DNA from: UBA2144 sp964506185
GTDB taxonomy: Bacteria; Patescibacteriota; Gracilibacteria; Peribacterales; Peribacteraceae
Assembly: GCA_964506185.1 (NCBI GenBank)
Contig: CAZDKL010000011.1
Coordinates: 1-46,073 of the forward strand
Reading direction: 5' to 3'
Length of the DNA: 46,073 nucleotides
Shown: positions 21,896 to 29,667 of the stretch, in pieces
How positions within the stretch are numbered: position 1 is the stretch's first letter
Layout of the letters: every line of letters begins with the position of its first letter
Translations under genes and position numbers: made by a program
The notes under the pieces: model-generated
The model's input: only the letters and a program-made list of their open reading frames with translations
Told to the model about the DNA's origin: nothing
The model's database searches: none

Positions 21896-23605
21896 TTACC
21901 AACTATAGTACGTACCTCTAACTACAGGAGAACTGTACGGAACCCACTGGAATGTACTTGTTCCATCTGTCCATGTTATGTCGCCTGCTGACCCCATGCT
22001 TCCGGGACTGCTTATAACCACCTGCAAACTGGGGCGCTGTGCGCCATCTGGAATGGCAACATCTCCGTATAGAATCAAAGTTCTTGGTGACCCCTTGAAA
22101 GTACCGAAGTTTGCAGGGATTGATGAACATGTGACGGACGTTCCGGCTGTAGCACAACTCAAACGATCGGTTGATCCCGGTGTACTCATCTCCACATTCG
22201 ATACCGTGACACCATCGCCGAGCCCAAGAGTGAACACAATATCGGTTACGCGTAAATCAGAGGTTCCTCCCGCAGTTACTCCTGCAAATTGGAATGAACC
22301 TATCGGAATATCCGTACCGGAAACAAGAAGTTCTTGTGCTGAACCTGGATTAGTAATGCCTCCAACTACAGATTGCCCTGTTTCATGCTCCGGAAAATCG
22401 CCCGAGGAACCTTGAGTGTATGAACGATTACTCCAAACACCACTTCCCTCAACACTAATGCCCTGTACTTCAATGTCTTCACCACTTACTCCCCCACTTT
22501 TGTATCCACTTATGATGCCGCGAACATAAATATGGCGCTCTTGCGACTTTGGAACTATCCAAGATCCATGTTTCATATTTAAAACAAAGTGTCGGTTGCC
22601 AACTGAAGCGTCTTTATTTGCACGACCTAAGTATCTTCCATTTTGATCATAGATTTTCACAGCTTCAATCGAAGTAATTGAACTTGCTACAGTAAAAATA
22701 ACCGTAATCTTCGTCACATCTAGAGCTTCCCCATCTAAAAATATCTCAACTGCCGCGAGTGCAGGAGAATCCTGACCGAGAAGAATCATATTAGGCTTCC
22801 TTGTAGCATCCGGATCGGAATCATATATAAAAGAATCAGAGGATGAAGAGGAATCAGAAGAAGCAAAGGATTCTTCATTATTAGTACTAACAAAATCATC
22901 TGTCTGAGACTCCTCTGATTCTTCTGAATCTTCTGATTCTTCTGCTTCTTTATCATAAATTCCAGCCTCAGCATCCAGAAGCTCTTGGAGAGTTCCTTCA
23001 GCAAAAGCCACGAACCGTGCAACTAGGCGACTGACCTGTCCACGCGTAAGTTTGTGTCCCGGAACTAAGTTCAAATCTAAATTACGACCCTTTGCAGCAC
23101 GCAGGTAAGGCTCGTACCATTCTTCTCTACATCCAACACACAAGTCCGGTTGAATATCATAAATATTTATCAGAACTTTTAGTGCTTCTTCATATTGAAC
23201 TGACCTTGATGGTTCGAAAAACCAAAACTCAGGATCAACTCCCTCCCTCGCATTGCCGTGGACGATCCCATACTGCTTTGCTCTGCACACCGGCTCTGCA
23301 AACCATGCATCATCGGCTATGTCGGGAAAGCATGAGAGATTAATTACTTCATCAATAAATGAATGCCCCTGTAAGTTCTGGTGCAAGAGCATCGTAATCT
23401 TCATAAACTCCGCTCGGTTTAAAAGTCGCGTGTACCTGAATGTTCCATCCGGATTGCCTTCCAGTATTCCTTCTTCCGTAAGAGCTCCAACTGACACTGC
23501 CGTCGCACGATCGGGGGCTGAGTCTGTATAAGGAAGCTCCGTATCATATGAAAGTGCAAAAGCTACTGATGGTATCAGGCCGATGGTGAGAGCAAGAAGT
23601 TTCAT
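21896..23605 (-). CDS. Secreted S-layer-homology (SLH) domain protein
   Basis: The 569-residue protein has an N-terminal signal peptide (about 1-18, ending AFALS) and three SLH-like repeats (about 30-205). Typical words are GILEGNPDGTFRYTRLLNRAEF, VCRAKQYGIVHGN and LVPGHKLTRGQVSRLVARF. A Ser/Glu/Asp-rich linker follows (about 225-265), then a beta-rich C-terminal region with two probable immunoglobulin-like parts. SLH repeats hold proteins to the cell wall surface. This is therefore likely a surface or S-layer component, with the beta region exposed. Two Cys pairs in the secreted part may form disulfides. Confidence 0.85.
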   Translation of the reverse strand: MKLLALTIGLIPSVAFALSYDTELPYTDSAPDRATAVSVGALTEEGILEGNPDGTFRYTRLLNRAEFMKITMLLHQNLQGHSFIDEVINLSCFPDIADDAWFAEPVCRAKQYGIVHGNAREGVDPEFWFFEPSRSVQYEEALKVLINIYDIQPDLCVGCREEWYEPYLRAAKGRNLDLNLVPGHKLTRGQVSRLVARFVAFAEGTLQELLDAEAGIYDKEAEESEDSEESEESQTDDFVSTNNEESFASSDSSSSSDSFIYDSDPDATRKPNMILLGQDSPALAAVEIFLDGEALDVTKITVIFTVASSITSIEAVKIYDQNGRYLGRANKDASVGNRHFVLNMKHGSWIVPKSQERHIYVRGIISGYKSGGVSGEDIEVQGISVEGSGVWSNRSYTQGSSGDFPEHETGQSVVGGITNPGSAQELLVSGTDIPIGSFQFAGVTAGGTSDLRVTDIVFTLGLGDGVTVSNVEMSTPGSTDRLSCATAGTSVTCSSIPANFGTFKGSPRTLILYGDVAIPDGAQRPSLQVVISSPGSMGSAGDITWTDGTSTFQWVPYSSPVVRGTYYSW

Positions 23606-23629
23606 GAGACCGGAAGTATACCAGCCTCA

Positions 23630-23944
23630 CTATTCTGATGCACCTCTTGCTACTTCTAAAGCCCAGGCAGGCCATTCTCTTGAAATATTGTAATACTGCA
23701 TACAATCCGCAATAGATATCTGCTCATGCAACAATCTGATAGCTTTCCTTCTGGTTCTACCATCCAACGCTTCCATTCCTCTCAGGACACTCCATAACGT
23801 ACTGTGTGTGCTTCCGTTTACTCTAAGAGGTTCTGCATTTGGATCATTGAAATATGTAGCTACCGCATCTGTCAGGTTCAGACTTACTCTCATGCTTTCC
23901 GCAGATGGAGGCTCATAGGCCGCTAGTGATCCCCATTGATTCAT
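23630..23944 (-). CDS. Hypothetical protein, third gene of a small operon
   Basis: The 104-residue soluble protein is not recognised. It has a helical centre (LWSVLRGMEALDGRTRRKAIRLLHEQ, about 50-75) and a YYNISREWPAWALEVARG end that looks like a packed helix. It starts three bases after the preceding stop codon, so it is the last gene of a three-gene unit on the minus strand. It ends 24 bases before the SLH protein gene begins. Confidence 0.6.
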   Translation of the reverse strand: MNQWGSLAAYEPPSAESMRVSLNLTDAVATYFNDPNAEPLRVNGSTHSTLWSVLRGMEALDGRTRRKAIRLLHEQISIADCMQYYNISREWPAWALEVARGASE

Positions 23945-23947
23945 ATA

Positions 23948-24184
23948 TTAAGAGTTAGGAATTATTTGCCTAACAGACTCATTTCCTAAAGCCACTCCTG
24001 AGTTCACAGTTGCAGATACATGTTTAACACCGTTAGTCCGCTTTTCGGGATGAGGAGGACAATATATTGTCCCATCGCATAAACGCTTAGGGTGCAACAA
24101 ATTCTGCCAATCTGCTTCAGTCGCAATTCTCATTGGCTGATCTTCTGGTGGCTGACCTGTGTTGTTTGATCCAAGAGTATTCAT
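23948..24184 (-). CDS. Hypothetical protein, second gene of a small operon
   Basis: The 78-residue product (from MNTLGSNNTG) is not recognised. The start is set by an ATGA overlap with the stop of the upstream gene, a common sign of translational coupling. The protein is polar, with a TEADWQNLLHPKRLCDGTIY segment in the first half. No membrane helix or signal is visible. Confidence 0.55.
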   Translation of the reverse strand: MNTLGSNNTGQPPEDQPMRIATEADWQNLLHPKRLCDGTIYCPPHPEKRTNGVKHVSATVNSGVALGNESVRQIIPNS

Positions 24185-24393
24185 AACACTCGATTGGGTA
24201 TTGTTCCTCCAGTCATTGCATCCCAATCGGGCAACTGATTTTTAGTTCTTTCAGCTAATTCCTCAGTAGCTTGCGCTACTGTTGCTTCAACATCTGCTAA
24301 ATATTCATCCAATCCTTCTCCATCATCCGCACCCAATTCATGAGTAGCATCTGGCTGCTTAACTGTAAGTTGATCTAGTCCTGTATCTGACAT
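24181..24393 (-). CDS. Hypothetical acidic protein, first gene of a small operon
   Basis: The 70-residue product (from MSDTGLDQL) is acidic and helical, with EGLDEYLADVEATVAQATEELAERTKNQ in the middle, given here only to mark the amphipathic helix. A TTG at 24417 would add eight residues and lies seven bases after GGAGG; that alternative cannot be excluded. Its stop overlaps the next start as ATGA. A structured leader with an intrinsic terminator precedes the gene. Function unknown. Confidence 0.55.
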   Translation of the reverse strand: MSDTGLDQLTVKQPDATHELGADDGEGLDEYLADVEATVAQATEELAERTKNQLPDWDAMTGGTIPNRVL

Positions 24394-24410
24394 AATTGAA
24401 ATTGGTAAAT

Positions 24411-24545
24411 AATACAAAAAAACACCTCCACCACTTGGGGAAGGCGCCTAATTTAAGTTCTAATTACTTTTACATCAGGCAGACTTCCCCGCGCTAAACG
24501 CGAAGAAAGTGAACCCGAAGAAAAATGTCTGAGAAGTCATTCGTG
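24411..24545 (-). promoter_or_regulatory. Structured leader with terminator before the hypothetical operon
   Basis: A minus-strand promoter-like pair TTGACA/TAAAGT lies near 24577-24550. Downstream, CCTTCCCC and GGTGGAGG form a stem with one mismatch, followed by TG and seven T: an intrinsic terminator just before the first gene. An upstream GGGGAAG (about 24490) can pair with the same CTTCCCC, and GACTTC/GAAGTC and CAGAC/GTCTG offer further pairings. The mutually exclusive stems resemble a riboswitch or attenuator. A free small RNA is the other reading. Confidence 0.4.
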
Positions 24546-24588
24546 AGAGAACTTTACCTATGTGTAATTTAATGTCAAGATTTAATGC

Positions 24589-24650
24589 AATTAGCTTGTT
24601 AGCAGATTAGCAGATTAGCTAATCTGCTAATTGCCAATCTGCTAATTGCT
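24589..24650. repeat. GCAGATTAGCTAATCTGC word palindrome, copy 2
   Basis: The perfect palindrome AGCAGATTAGCTAATCTGCT (24609-24628) has the same core and flanking words as the element at 17880-17946. It ends next to the rsmA start. Confidence 0.75.
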
Positions 24651-24654
24651 CTCT

Positions 24655-25470
24655 GTGTCTACCCTCTCCGATCAAGTCCGGCAGTTCTGCTCAAGCCACT
24701 CTCTGAAGTTAAACAAGAAGCTTGGACAGCATTTTCTAATCGACCAATCGATTCTGGATCAGATTATCGAATCAGCTGATATTGAAGAAGCTGATCATAT
24801 AGTCGAAATCGGACCCGGAATTGGAATATTGACCAGGGAATTACTAAAAAAGACCAACAAAGTAACCGCAATCGAGATAGATAAACGAATGATTCCGTTA
24901 ATTGGTGAATATACCAACAAGGAGCTGACCATAATCAATGAAAATGCTCTTCAAACTCCATTTCCAAGCAAAAGATACAAGATTGTGGCGAACATTCCCT
25001 ATCACATAACCTCCCCGCTTCTCAGACATGCATTTATGGAATCAGAGCAGGCACCAGAGTCTTTGACACTCCTGATCCAGAGAGAAGTCGCTGAGAAGAT
25101 TTGCGATGAGAAGAGTGCCGGAATGCTTACAATCCTTGTAAACCTCTTTGGTAAGCCAAAAATCGTTACCAAAGTCCCACCTGAGGCGTTTTTACCTCCT
25201 CCAAAGGTAGACTCCGCAGTTATGCATATAGACTGTTTTTCTGAACCTTTGGCAGAAAAGCCAATTCTAGAAGAAATTTTTAAACTTACGAAAATCGCAT
25301 TTAGCCAAAAACGGAAGATGCTAAGGAAAACATTGGGAGTGTTCCGCTCCGGAGCGGAACGTCTTTCTGCGCTAGGAATAGACGAAAAACGCAGACCCCA
25401 AGAACTTTCTACTTCTGAGTGGGTTGAATTGGCAACCAAATGGCATGAAGATGATATGAATGAAACCTGA
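24655..25470 (+). CDS. rsmA: 16S rRNA dimethyladenosine transferase
   Basis: RsmA (KsgA) dimethylates two adjacent adenines near the 3' end of 16S rRNA. The 271-residue product has KKLGQHFLID near the start, the SAM-binding EIGPGIGILTREL motif (about 45-57) and the catalytic NIPYHITSPL motif (about 110-119). It ends with the FSQKRKMLRKTL segment and the small C-terminal domain. I use the GTG at 24655; a TTG at 24646 is possible. No Shine-Dalgarno is seen, and a palindromic repeat ends right before it. A perfect 20-bp palindrome (25341-25360) lies inside the coding region. The 3' end overlaps comEC by 11 bases. Confidence 0.95.
   Translation: MSTLSDQVRQFCSSHSLKLNKKLGQHFLIDQSILDQIIESADIEEADHIVEIGPGIGILTRELLKKTNKVTAIEIDKRMIPLIGEYTNKELTIINENALQTPFPSKRYKIVANIPYHITSPLLRHAFMESEQAPESLTLLIQREVAEKICDEKSAGMLTILVNLFGKPKIVTKVPPEAFLPPPKVDSAVMHIDCFSEPLAEKPILEEIFKLTKIAFSQKRKMLRKTLGVFRSGAERLSALGIDEKRRPQELSTSEWVELATKWHEDDMNET
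25341..25360. repeat. Perfect 20-bp palindrome inside rsmA
   Basis: GTTCCGCTCCGGAGCGGAAC encodes FRSGAER near the start of the small C-terminal domain. Family spacing is nearly normal there, so it may replace rather than add residues. Confidence 0.6.
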
Positions 25471-26929
25471 ACGAATTTCATATCTCTTCCTCGGCTTATT
25501 TCTAACTTCCATTTTCTCCCTGAGATGGTGGCAGGAATCAGCTTATCCCCTGCTCTTGTGGTTGATCATTTTATGTGTTTTTCTGAATCTAATAATCTTC
25601 AGGCGCACAAGACAACTGATCATCCCCATCACACTAGGGATTCTAATTGCACTTCTAACCGTCCAACGCACAACCCACTCATCTTCTCCATACACAATTG
25701 ATAGTTACGCTGACGGATCTAAAGTTATTCTTACAGGAATTATTTCTGACGAACCAGATCGACGCCCACTTCAGACAAAATTCACTGTTGAAGTTAGTTC
25801 TCTGACTAACTCATCAGGAACAACCATTCCCGTAACGGGAAAAGTGCTCGCAACTGATCGCGCGCAATTCCCGGAATACTATTATGGTGACGAGGTACAA
25901 ATCAGAGGTCGGCTTGAGCGCCCCGGAGTGATTGATAGATTTCATTACGACAACTACTTAAGTCGTTTTGGAATTTATAGTGTCATGTACTGGGCTAAGT
26001 TCGAAAAAAAATCCGAAGGACATGGTAATAAAGTCTTCGCTGAGCTTTTCGCCATCAAGAAAACTTTCGAAAACCAGATAAATAGGATCTACGCAGAACC
26101 ACATGCATCATTTTTGGCAGGACTTCTGACCGGATCACGCAAAGGAATACCCGAACACCTGATGGGAAGCTTCAATACAACCGGTCTGACTCATATCATC
26201 GCCATTTCCGGTTACAACATTACGATAATCATTACAGTTATAAGTGGAATGCTCTTCTTCTTACCTCTTAAGTGGAGGTTTGTACCCGCTGTGACTGCCA
26301 TTATCGCTTTCACAATCTTTGTGGGAGCAAGTGCAGCGGTTGTCAGAGCAAGTATCATGGGAATACTTGGGTTGATTGCACTCCAAACTGAGAGACTGAA
26401 GCACACTCGACTCGCAGTTCTATGGACATTGTTCTTTATGCTAGTTTGGAACCCTAAATACCTTTGGTACGACGCAGGTTTTCAGCTCAGCTTCCTTGCG
26501 GTAATAGGACTGATGGAAATTTCTCCGCATATTGAAAAATATTTTGCGAAAATCCCTCCAAACTTTGGAATCAGAGAGGCTCTTATGATGACAATCTCAG
26601 CACAAATCTCTGCAGTACCTCTGATTGTCCTTCTTTTTGGACGATTATCTCTAATTGCACCTATTGCAAACGTCCTCGCAACTCCTGCAATCCCCTTCGC
26701 AATGCTATTTGGGTTTGTTGGGACGGTTATAAGCTTCATTAATTTTCCTATCGGACAATTCTTCGCATACATTGGGTGGGCCTTCCTGCAATGGATGGTT
26801 CTGACTGCAAGTTACTTAAGCAATATTCCATTTGCTTCGATTGAAATTCCAAGAATTGGAGCAGGTTTTATCGTTACCTATTATATAATATTAACAACTT
26901 GGGTTTTCAGAAGATCTTACCACTCATAA
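25460..26929 (+). CDS. comEC: ComEC/Rec2 competence channel protein, short form
   Basis: ComEC forms the membrane channel through which single-stranded DNA enters during natural transformation. The 489-residue product has two N-terminal helices, a DUF4131-type soluble part (about 70-170) and the multi-helix competence domain. That domain has the signature GLLTGSRKGIPEHL and THIIAISGYNITII near 215-260. The C-terminal metallo-beta-lactamase-like domain of long ComEC proteins is absent, as in many short versions. The gene overlaps rsmA by 11 bases and is therefore coupled to it. It converges with a methyltransferase gene, overlapping it by 13 bases. Confidence 0.9.
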   Translation: MKPERISYLFLGLFLTSIFSLRWWQESAYPLLLWLIILCVFLNLIIFRRTRQLIIPITLGILIALLTVQRTTHSSSPYTIDSYADGSKVILTGIISDEPDRRPLQTKFTVEVSSLTNSSGTTIPVTGKVLATDRAQFPEYYYGDEVQIRGRLERPGVIDRFHYDNYLSRFGIYSVMYWAKFEKKSEGHGNKVFAELFAIKKTFENQINRIYAEPHASFLAGLLTGSRKGIPEHLMGSFNTTGLTHIIAISGYNITIIITVISGMLFFLPLKWRFVPAVTAIIAFTIFVGASAAVVRASIMGILGLIALQTERLKHTRLAVLWTLFFMLVWNPKYLWYDAGFQLSFLAVIGLMEISPHIEKYFAKIPPNFGIREALMMTISAQISAVPLIVLLFGRLSLIAPIANVLATPAIPFAMLFGFVGTVISFINFPIGQFFAYIGWAFLQWMVLTASYLSNIPFASIEIPRIGAGFIVTYYIILTTWVFRRSYHS

Positions 26930-27417
26930 ACATAAATCCTATCCGTCCCTCCAAAATGAGAAGGTACTTCCAACTCCTTTATAGGAGTTTTGTCCCAAAA
27001 CTGAAAAGCATGTGATAACACTTTGGTCCCTGGTTTTAATTCAGCATCAAACTTCTTACTTAGCTTCACCATAAGACTTGTAATCATATAAAGAAATACG
27101 CAATCTGCATCAGAAACGTCCGCCTTGAACGCATCACCAAAACGCAAATCTACATCTGATCTTAAGAAAGTTTTTCTCATACGTCCTAGAAACCAAACTA
27201 CCGGAACTATCTCGTAGCCTATGGCTTTTATTCCGGGATATTTCTTCTTGGCTCTAATAAGCATCCTCCCATCCCCTGCTCCAAGATCATAAACAACTTC
27301 ACTCCCCTTAAGTCCAGCTGCCTCAATCATCGCCATATTGGTTTTTTTTGGAGTCGGTACGAATGGAACTTTCGCCCAAATGGTTCCAATAACAGTTGTA
27401 ACAAACGCGACAACCAT
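26917..27417 (-). CDS. Membrane-anchored SAM methyltransferase (FAM173-like)
   Basis: The product has an N-terminal hydrophobic stretch and a class I methyltransferase fold. The key pattern VPFVPTPKK is followed by VVYDLGAGDGRMLIRA (about 41-56) and GYEIVP. This combination is typical of the FAM173 / ATP-synthase-c lysine methyltransferase group, but the substrate here is unknown. The ATG at 27417 gives 166 residues and a short membrane helix. The same frame stays open about 25 codons further upstream with strongly hydrophobic content but no ATG, GTG or TTG. A non-standard start codon is therefore possible. It overlaps the comEC end by 13 bases. Confidence 0.75.
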   Translation of the reverse strand: MVVAFVTTVIGTIWAKVPFVPTPKKTNMAMIEAAGLKGSEVVYDLGAGDGRMLIRAKKKYPGIKAIGYEIVPVVWFLGRMRKTFLRSDVDLRFGDAFKADVSDADCVFLYMITSLMVKLSKKFDAELKPGTKVLSHAFQFWDKTPIKELEVPSHFGGTDRIYVYEW

Positions 27418-27490
27418 TAGCAGAGAGAGGCCGTAGGCGATGTAGAGTATGATAATAGGATTTATCCAGATAATTACACAAATTTGCCAA

Positions 27491-27533
27491 CGTTAACTAG
27501 TTTACTAGTTAACTAGTTAACTAGTTAACTAAT
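27491..27533. repeat. TTAACTAG tandem word repeat
   Basis: Repeated gttaactagtt and ttactagtt words give overlapping palindromes (AACTAGTT). It lies between the methyltransferase and the Tyr-rich protein gene. It is not CRISPR, because there are no spacers. Confidence 0.7.
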
Positions 27534-27570
27534 CTGTGACCAACACAACCCAGGATAAACTACATCCTAC

Positions 27571-28020
27571 TTAGTATCTATAGTAGTATCCAGATTTCGG
27601 TACGTAAATCCTGTCATCGTAGTTTGGATAGTACCAACTATCATCCCAGTAGTAGGAACTTCTGGAAGGGCGTCTATTATTACCGTAGTAAGTATTGTTG
27701 TAGCGATACCTGTTATCGTAACGACTGTCGTAATAATATCGATTGTTGTTATTTCGATAATTGTAATTGCAGTTGCTATTACTTCTGTAATTGTATTGAT
27801 TGCGCAGTCCTAAACCATACCCGCAGTTGCTCCCGTAGTTATAACCGTAATTACTTCCGTATCCATAAGAACCTCCGTAGCAAGTGTAATTGGTACACGC
27901 ACCGGAGCTATCGTATGAATGACATACGCGATCTCCGCAGTAAGGTGAAGCCGCAGAAGCTGCAAGAGGAATTGTTGTTAGAAACGTCGCTAGGCCGGTG
28001 ATTAAGCTTAATTTACTCAT
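27571..28020 (-). CDS. Secreted Tyr/Asn/Gly-rich low-complexity protein
   Basis: The 149-residue protein starts with a signal peptide (about 1-23, ending ASA). A short part with four Cys follows (YCGDRVCHSYDSSGACTNYTC), and then a long region made mostly of Tyr, Asn, Gly, Arg and Ser (about 48-149). Such aromatic low-complexity regions can self-associate or form adhesive or amyloid-like surface layers, but no function can be assigned. An overlapping Cys-rich frame on the other strand is a composition shadow of the TAT/TAC and AAT codons. Confidence 0.7.
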   Translation of the reverse strand: MSKLSLITGLATFLTTIPLAASAASPYCGDRVCHSYDSSGACTNYTCYGGSYGYGSNYGYNYGSNCGYGLGLRNQYNYRSNSNCNYNYRNNNNRYYYDSRYDNRYRYNNTYYGNNRRPSRSSYYWDDSWYYPNYDDRIYVPKSGYYYRY

Positions 28021-28251
28021 AGGAGGGAAAAGGTAGTCCTGACCGTATTCAGTATCAAGCAGGGTGAATAGACAGGGGCCTTTGGTGGGTGTGTGATGGA
28101 ATTATTAGGATATTTTTCGAGAGTTTGTAAATACGAAGAAGCCATTTGAAGAGGAATCCGAGGAATCCGAAGATTCCGATGATTTTCTCCTTGGTTTCTT
28201 TGGTTTCTTCGGCTTCCTTGGTATCCTTTCATCCAATACCCCCTCAATTTT

Positions 28252-28902
28252 ATGTCAAATAAGCCCTGTTCACTGCGTCTTCACATCCTCTTTGGCCTCT
28301 TCGTGGGCCTTCTCGTTGGAATGAACCTACTCGGCAACAAAATTACAACGCTTTTTGGAATTTCTGTATCGGTAGGAATCTTTATGGTGCCACTAACCTT
28401 CCTTATCACCGACATTATTGAGGAAGTTTACGGCAAAGAAGTTGTTAAGCACTTTATTATCGCAGGAGTCCTAACGATTATTTTGATGTTCCTCTTCACA
28501 GGCCTTTGCATATGGCTTCCGCCCAACGCAAGGTTCTCTTATAACGAGGAGTACAAGATTGTGTTTGGATCTTCGATGCGCATTATGGTTGCAAGCGTGA
28601 CTGCATTCGCTCTCGCACAGATGCATGACATGTGGTCGTTCGCTTATTGGAAGAAAAAGACAAAGGGCAAGTTTTTGTGGCTGAGGAATAACCTCTCCAC
28701 ATGGATTTCGCAGGCAATCGACACATTTGTATTCATGATGATCGCGTTTTATCAGATGACGGACAAGTTCACACTCGCCTTCATCATCCAACTTGCAATC
28801 CCCTACTACTTGTTCAAAGTTTCGTTCGCACTTTTGGATACTCCGCTTGTTTACCTGGGAGTTGCGTGGCTGAAGGAAGGAGATAAGGTATCATCTAAAT
28901 AG
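28252..28902 (+). CDS. Queuosine precursor transporter family (YhhQ-like)
   Basis: The 216-residue membrane protein has about six helices and matches the vitamin-uptake-transporter/YhhQ family. Characteristic parts are NLLGNKITTLFG, FLITDIIEEVYGKE (about 49-62) and LSTWISQAIDTFVFMMIAF (about 148-166). YhhQ imports queuosine precursors (preQ0/preQ1) in E. coli. No queuosine gene is in this window, so salvage would depend on genes elsewhere. The ATG of the next transporter follows the stop codon with no gap, so they form a pair. Confidence 0.85.
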   Translation: MSNKPCSLRLHILFGLFVGLLVGMNLLGNKITTLFGISVSVGIFMVPLTFLITDIIEEVYGKEVVKHFIIAGVLTIILMFLFTGLCIWLPPNARFSYNEEYKIVFGSSMRIMVASVTAFALAQMHDMWSFAYWKKKTKGKFLWLRNNLSTWISQAIDTFVFMMIAFYQMTDKFTLAFIIQLAIPYYLFKVSFALLDTPLVYLGVAWLKEGDKVSSK

Positions 28903-29667
28903 ATGGAAGTTCTTGTTCCAATTCTTATATTCATCGGTGGAATAGTTGGCGGACTTTATGGTTCGATGGTCGGCTCTGCAGGCCTTATTGGCGTGCCGCT
29001 TCTCATTCTAACAGGGCTGCCGATACATAGTGCCATGGCAAGCGTTAGACCGGCTGCAGCAATTCTCGAGCTTGCTAGCGCAGTAAGATTTTATAAAGAG
29101 AAAAAGATAACAAAAGAATTATTTAAAAGAGGTGTGCTACTTGGAATACTTGCAGCCATAGGCGCCTTTGCTGGCGTTAGGCTAGTTGTTTCTACAAATG
29201 AACAAAATCTAAGGCTGATTGTGTCATTTGTGATCATGTTTATGTTTGTTTTGCTTCTAAACAAAAACAAATGGGGCATGAAAGAAAAAACTATTGATTC
29301 AAAACATATACTACCTCTTACGCTGGCAACACTAATCATCGGAATTTATGGAGGATATTTTGGTTTTGCATTCGGAACAGTAATTACGCTTCCTCTCTTA
29401 ATTGTAGGTTTTACATACTTGCAAAGCGCAGTAATAGGCCGTTTAGCAGGATTCATGATGTCAGGAACCGCAACTGTAATGTTTATGCAAGAGGGCTTAA
29501 TTTATTTTCCTCATGCAATAGCACTCGCTATCGGTTATGCAATTGGAGGCTGGGTCGGCGCAGGCATAGGATCAAAGAAAGGCAATCCATATATTAAGAA
29601 ACTTCTAACGATGATTATCGTCATCTCTGTTATTAAACTACTAATCGACTTTGCAACTGCAATCTAG
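28903..29667 (+). CDS. TSUP family transporter (TauE/SafE-like)
   Basis: This 254-residue protein has about eight hydrophobic helices and the two-fold repeat of the TSUP family. Its signatures are GSMVGSAGLIGVPLLILTGLP near the start and GGYFGFAFGTVITLPLLIV in the second half. The family moves sulfur-containing or small organic anions such as sulfite or sulfoacetate. The substrate here is unknown. It directly follows the YhhQ-like gene (no intergenic base). Its stop codon shares CTAG with the stop of the convergent Nramp-related gene. Confidence 0.88.
   Translation: MEVLVPILIFIGGIVGGLYGSMVGSAGLIGVPLLILTGLPIHSAMASVRPAAAILELASAVRFYKEKKITKELFKRGVLLGILAAIGAFAGVRLVVSTNEQNLRLIVSFVIMFMFVLLLNKNKWGMKEKTIDSKHILPLTLATLIIGIYGGYFGFAFGTVITLPLLIVGFTYLQSAVIGRLAGFMMSGTATVMFMQEGLIYFPHAIALAIGYAIGGWVGAGIGSKKGNPYIKKLLTMIIVISVIKLLIDFATAI

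Noticed and set aside
27491..27533. Possible CRISPR or origin repeats
   Set aside because: Overlapping TTAACTAG words with no unique spacers, no cas genes and no dnaA or DnaA boxes nearby.
27624..28001. Cys-rich frame on the plus strand
   Set aside because: Composition shadow of the Tyr/Asn-rich minus-strand protein, which has a signal peptide.
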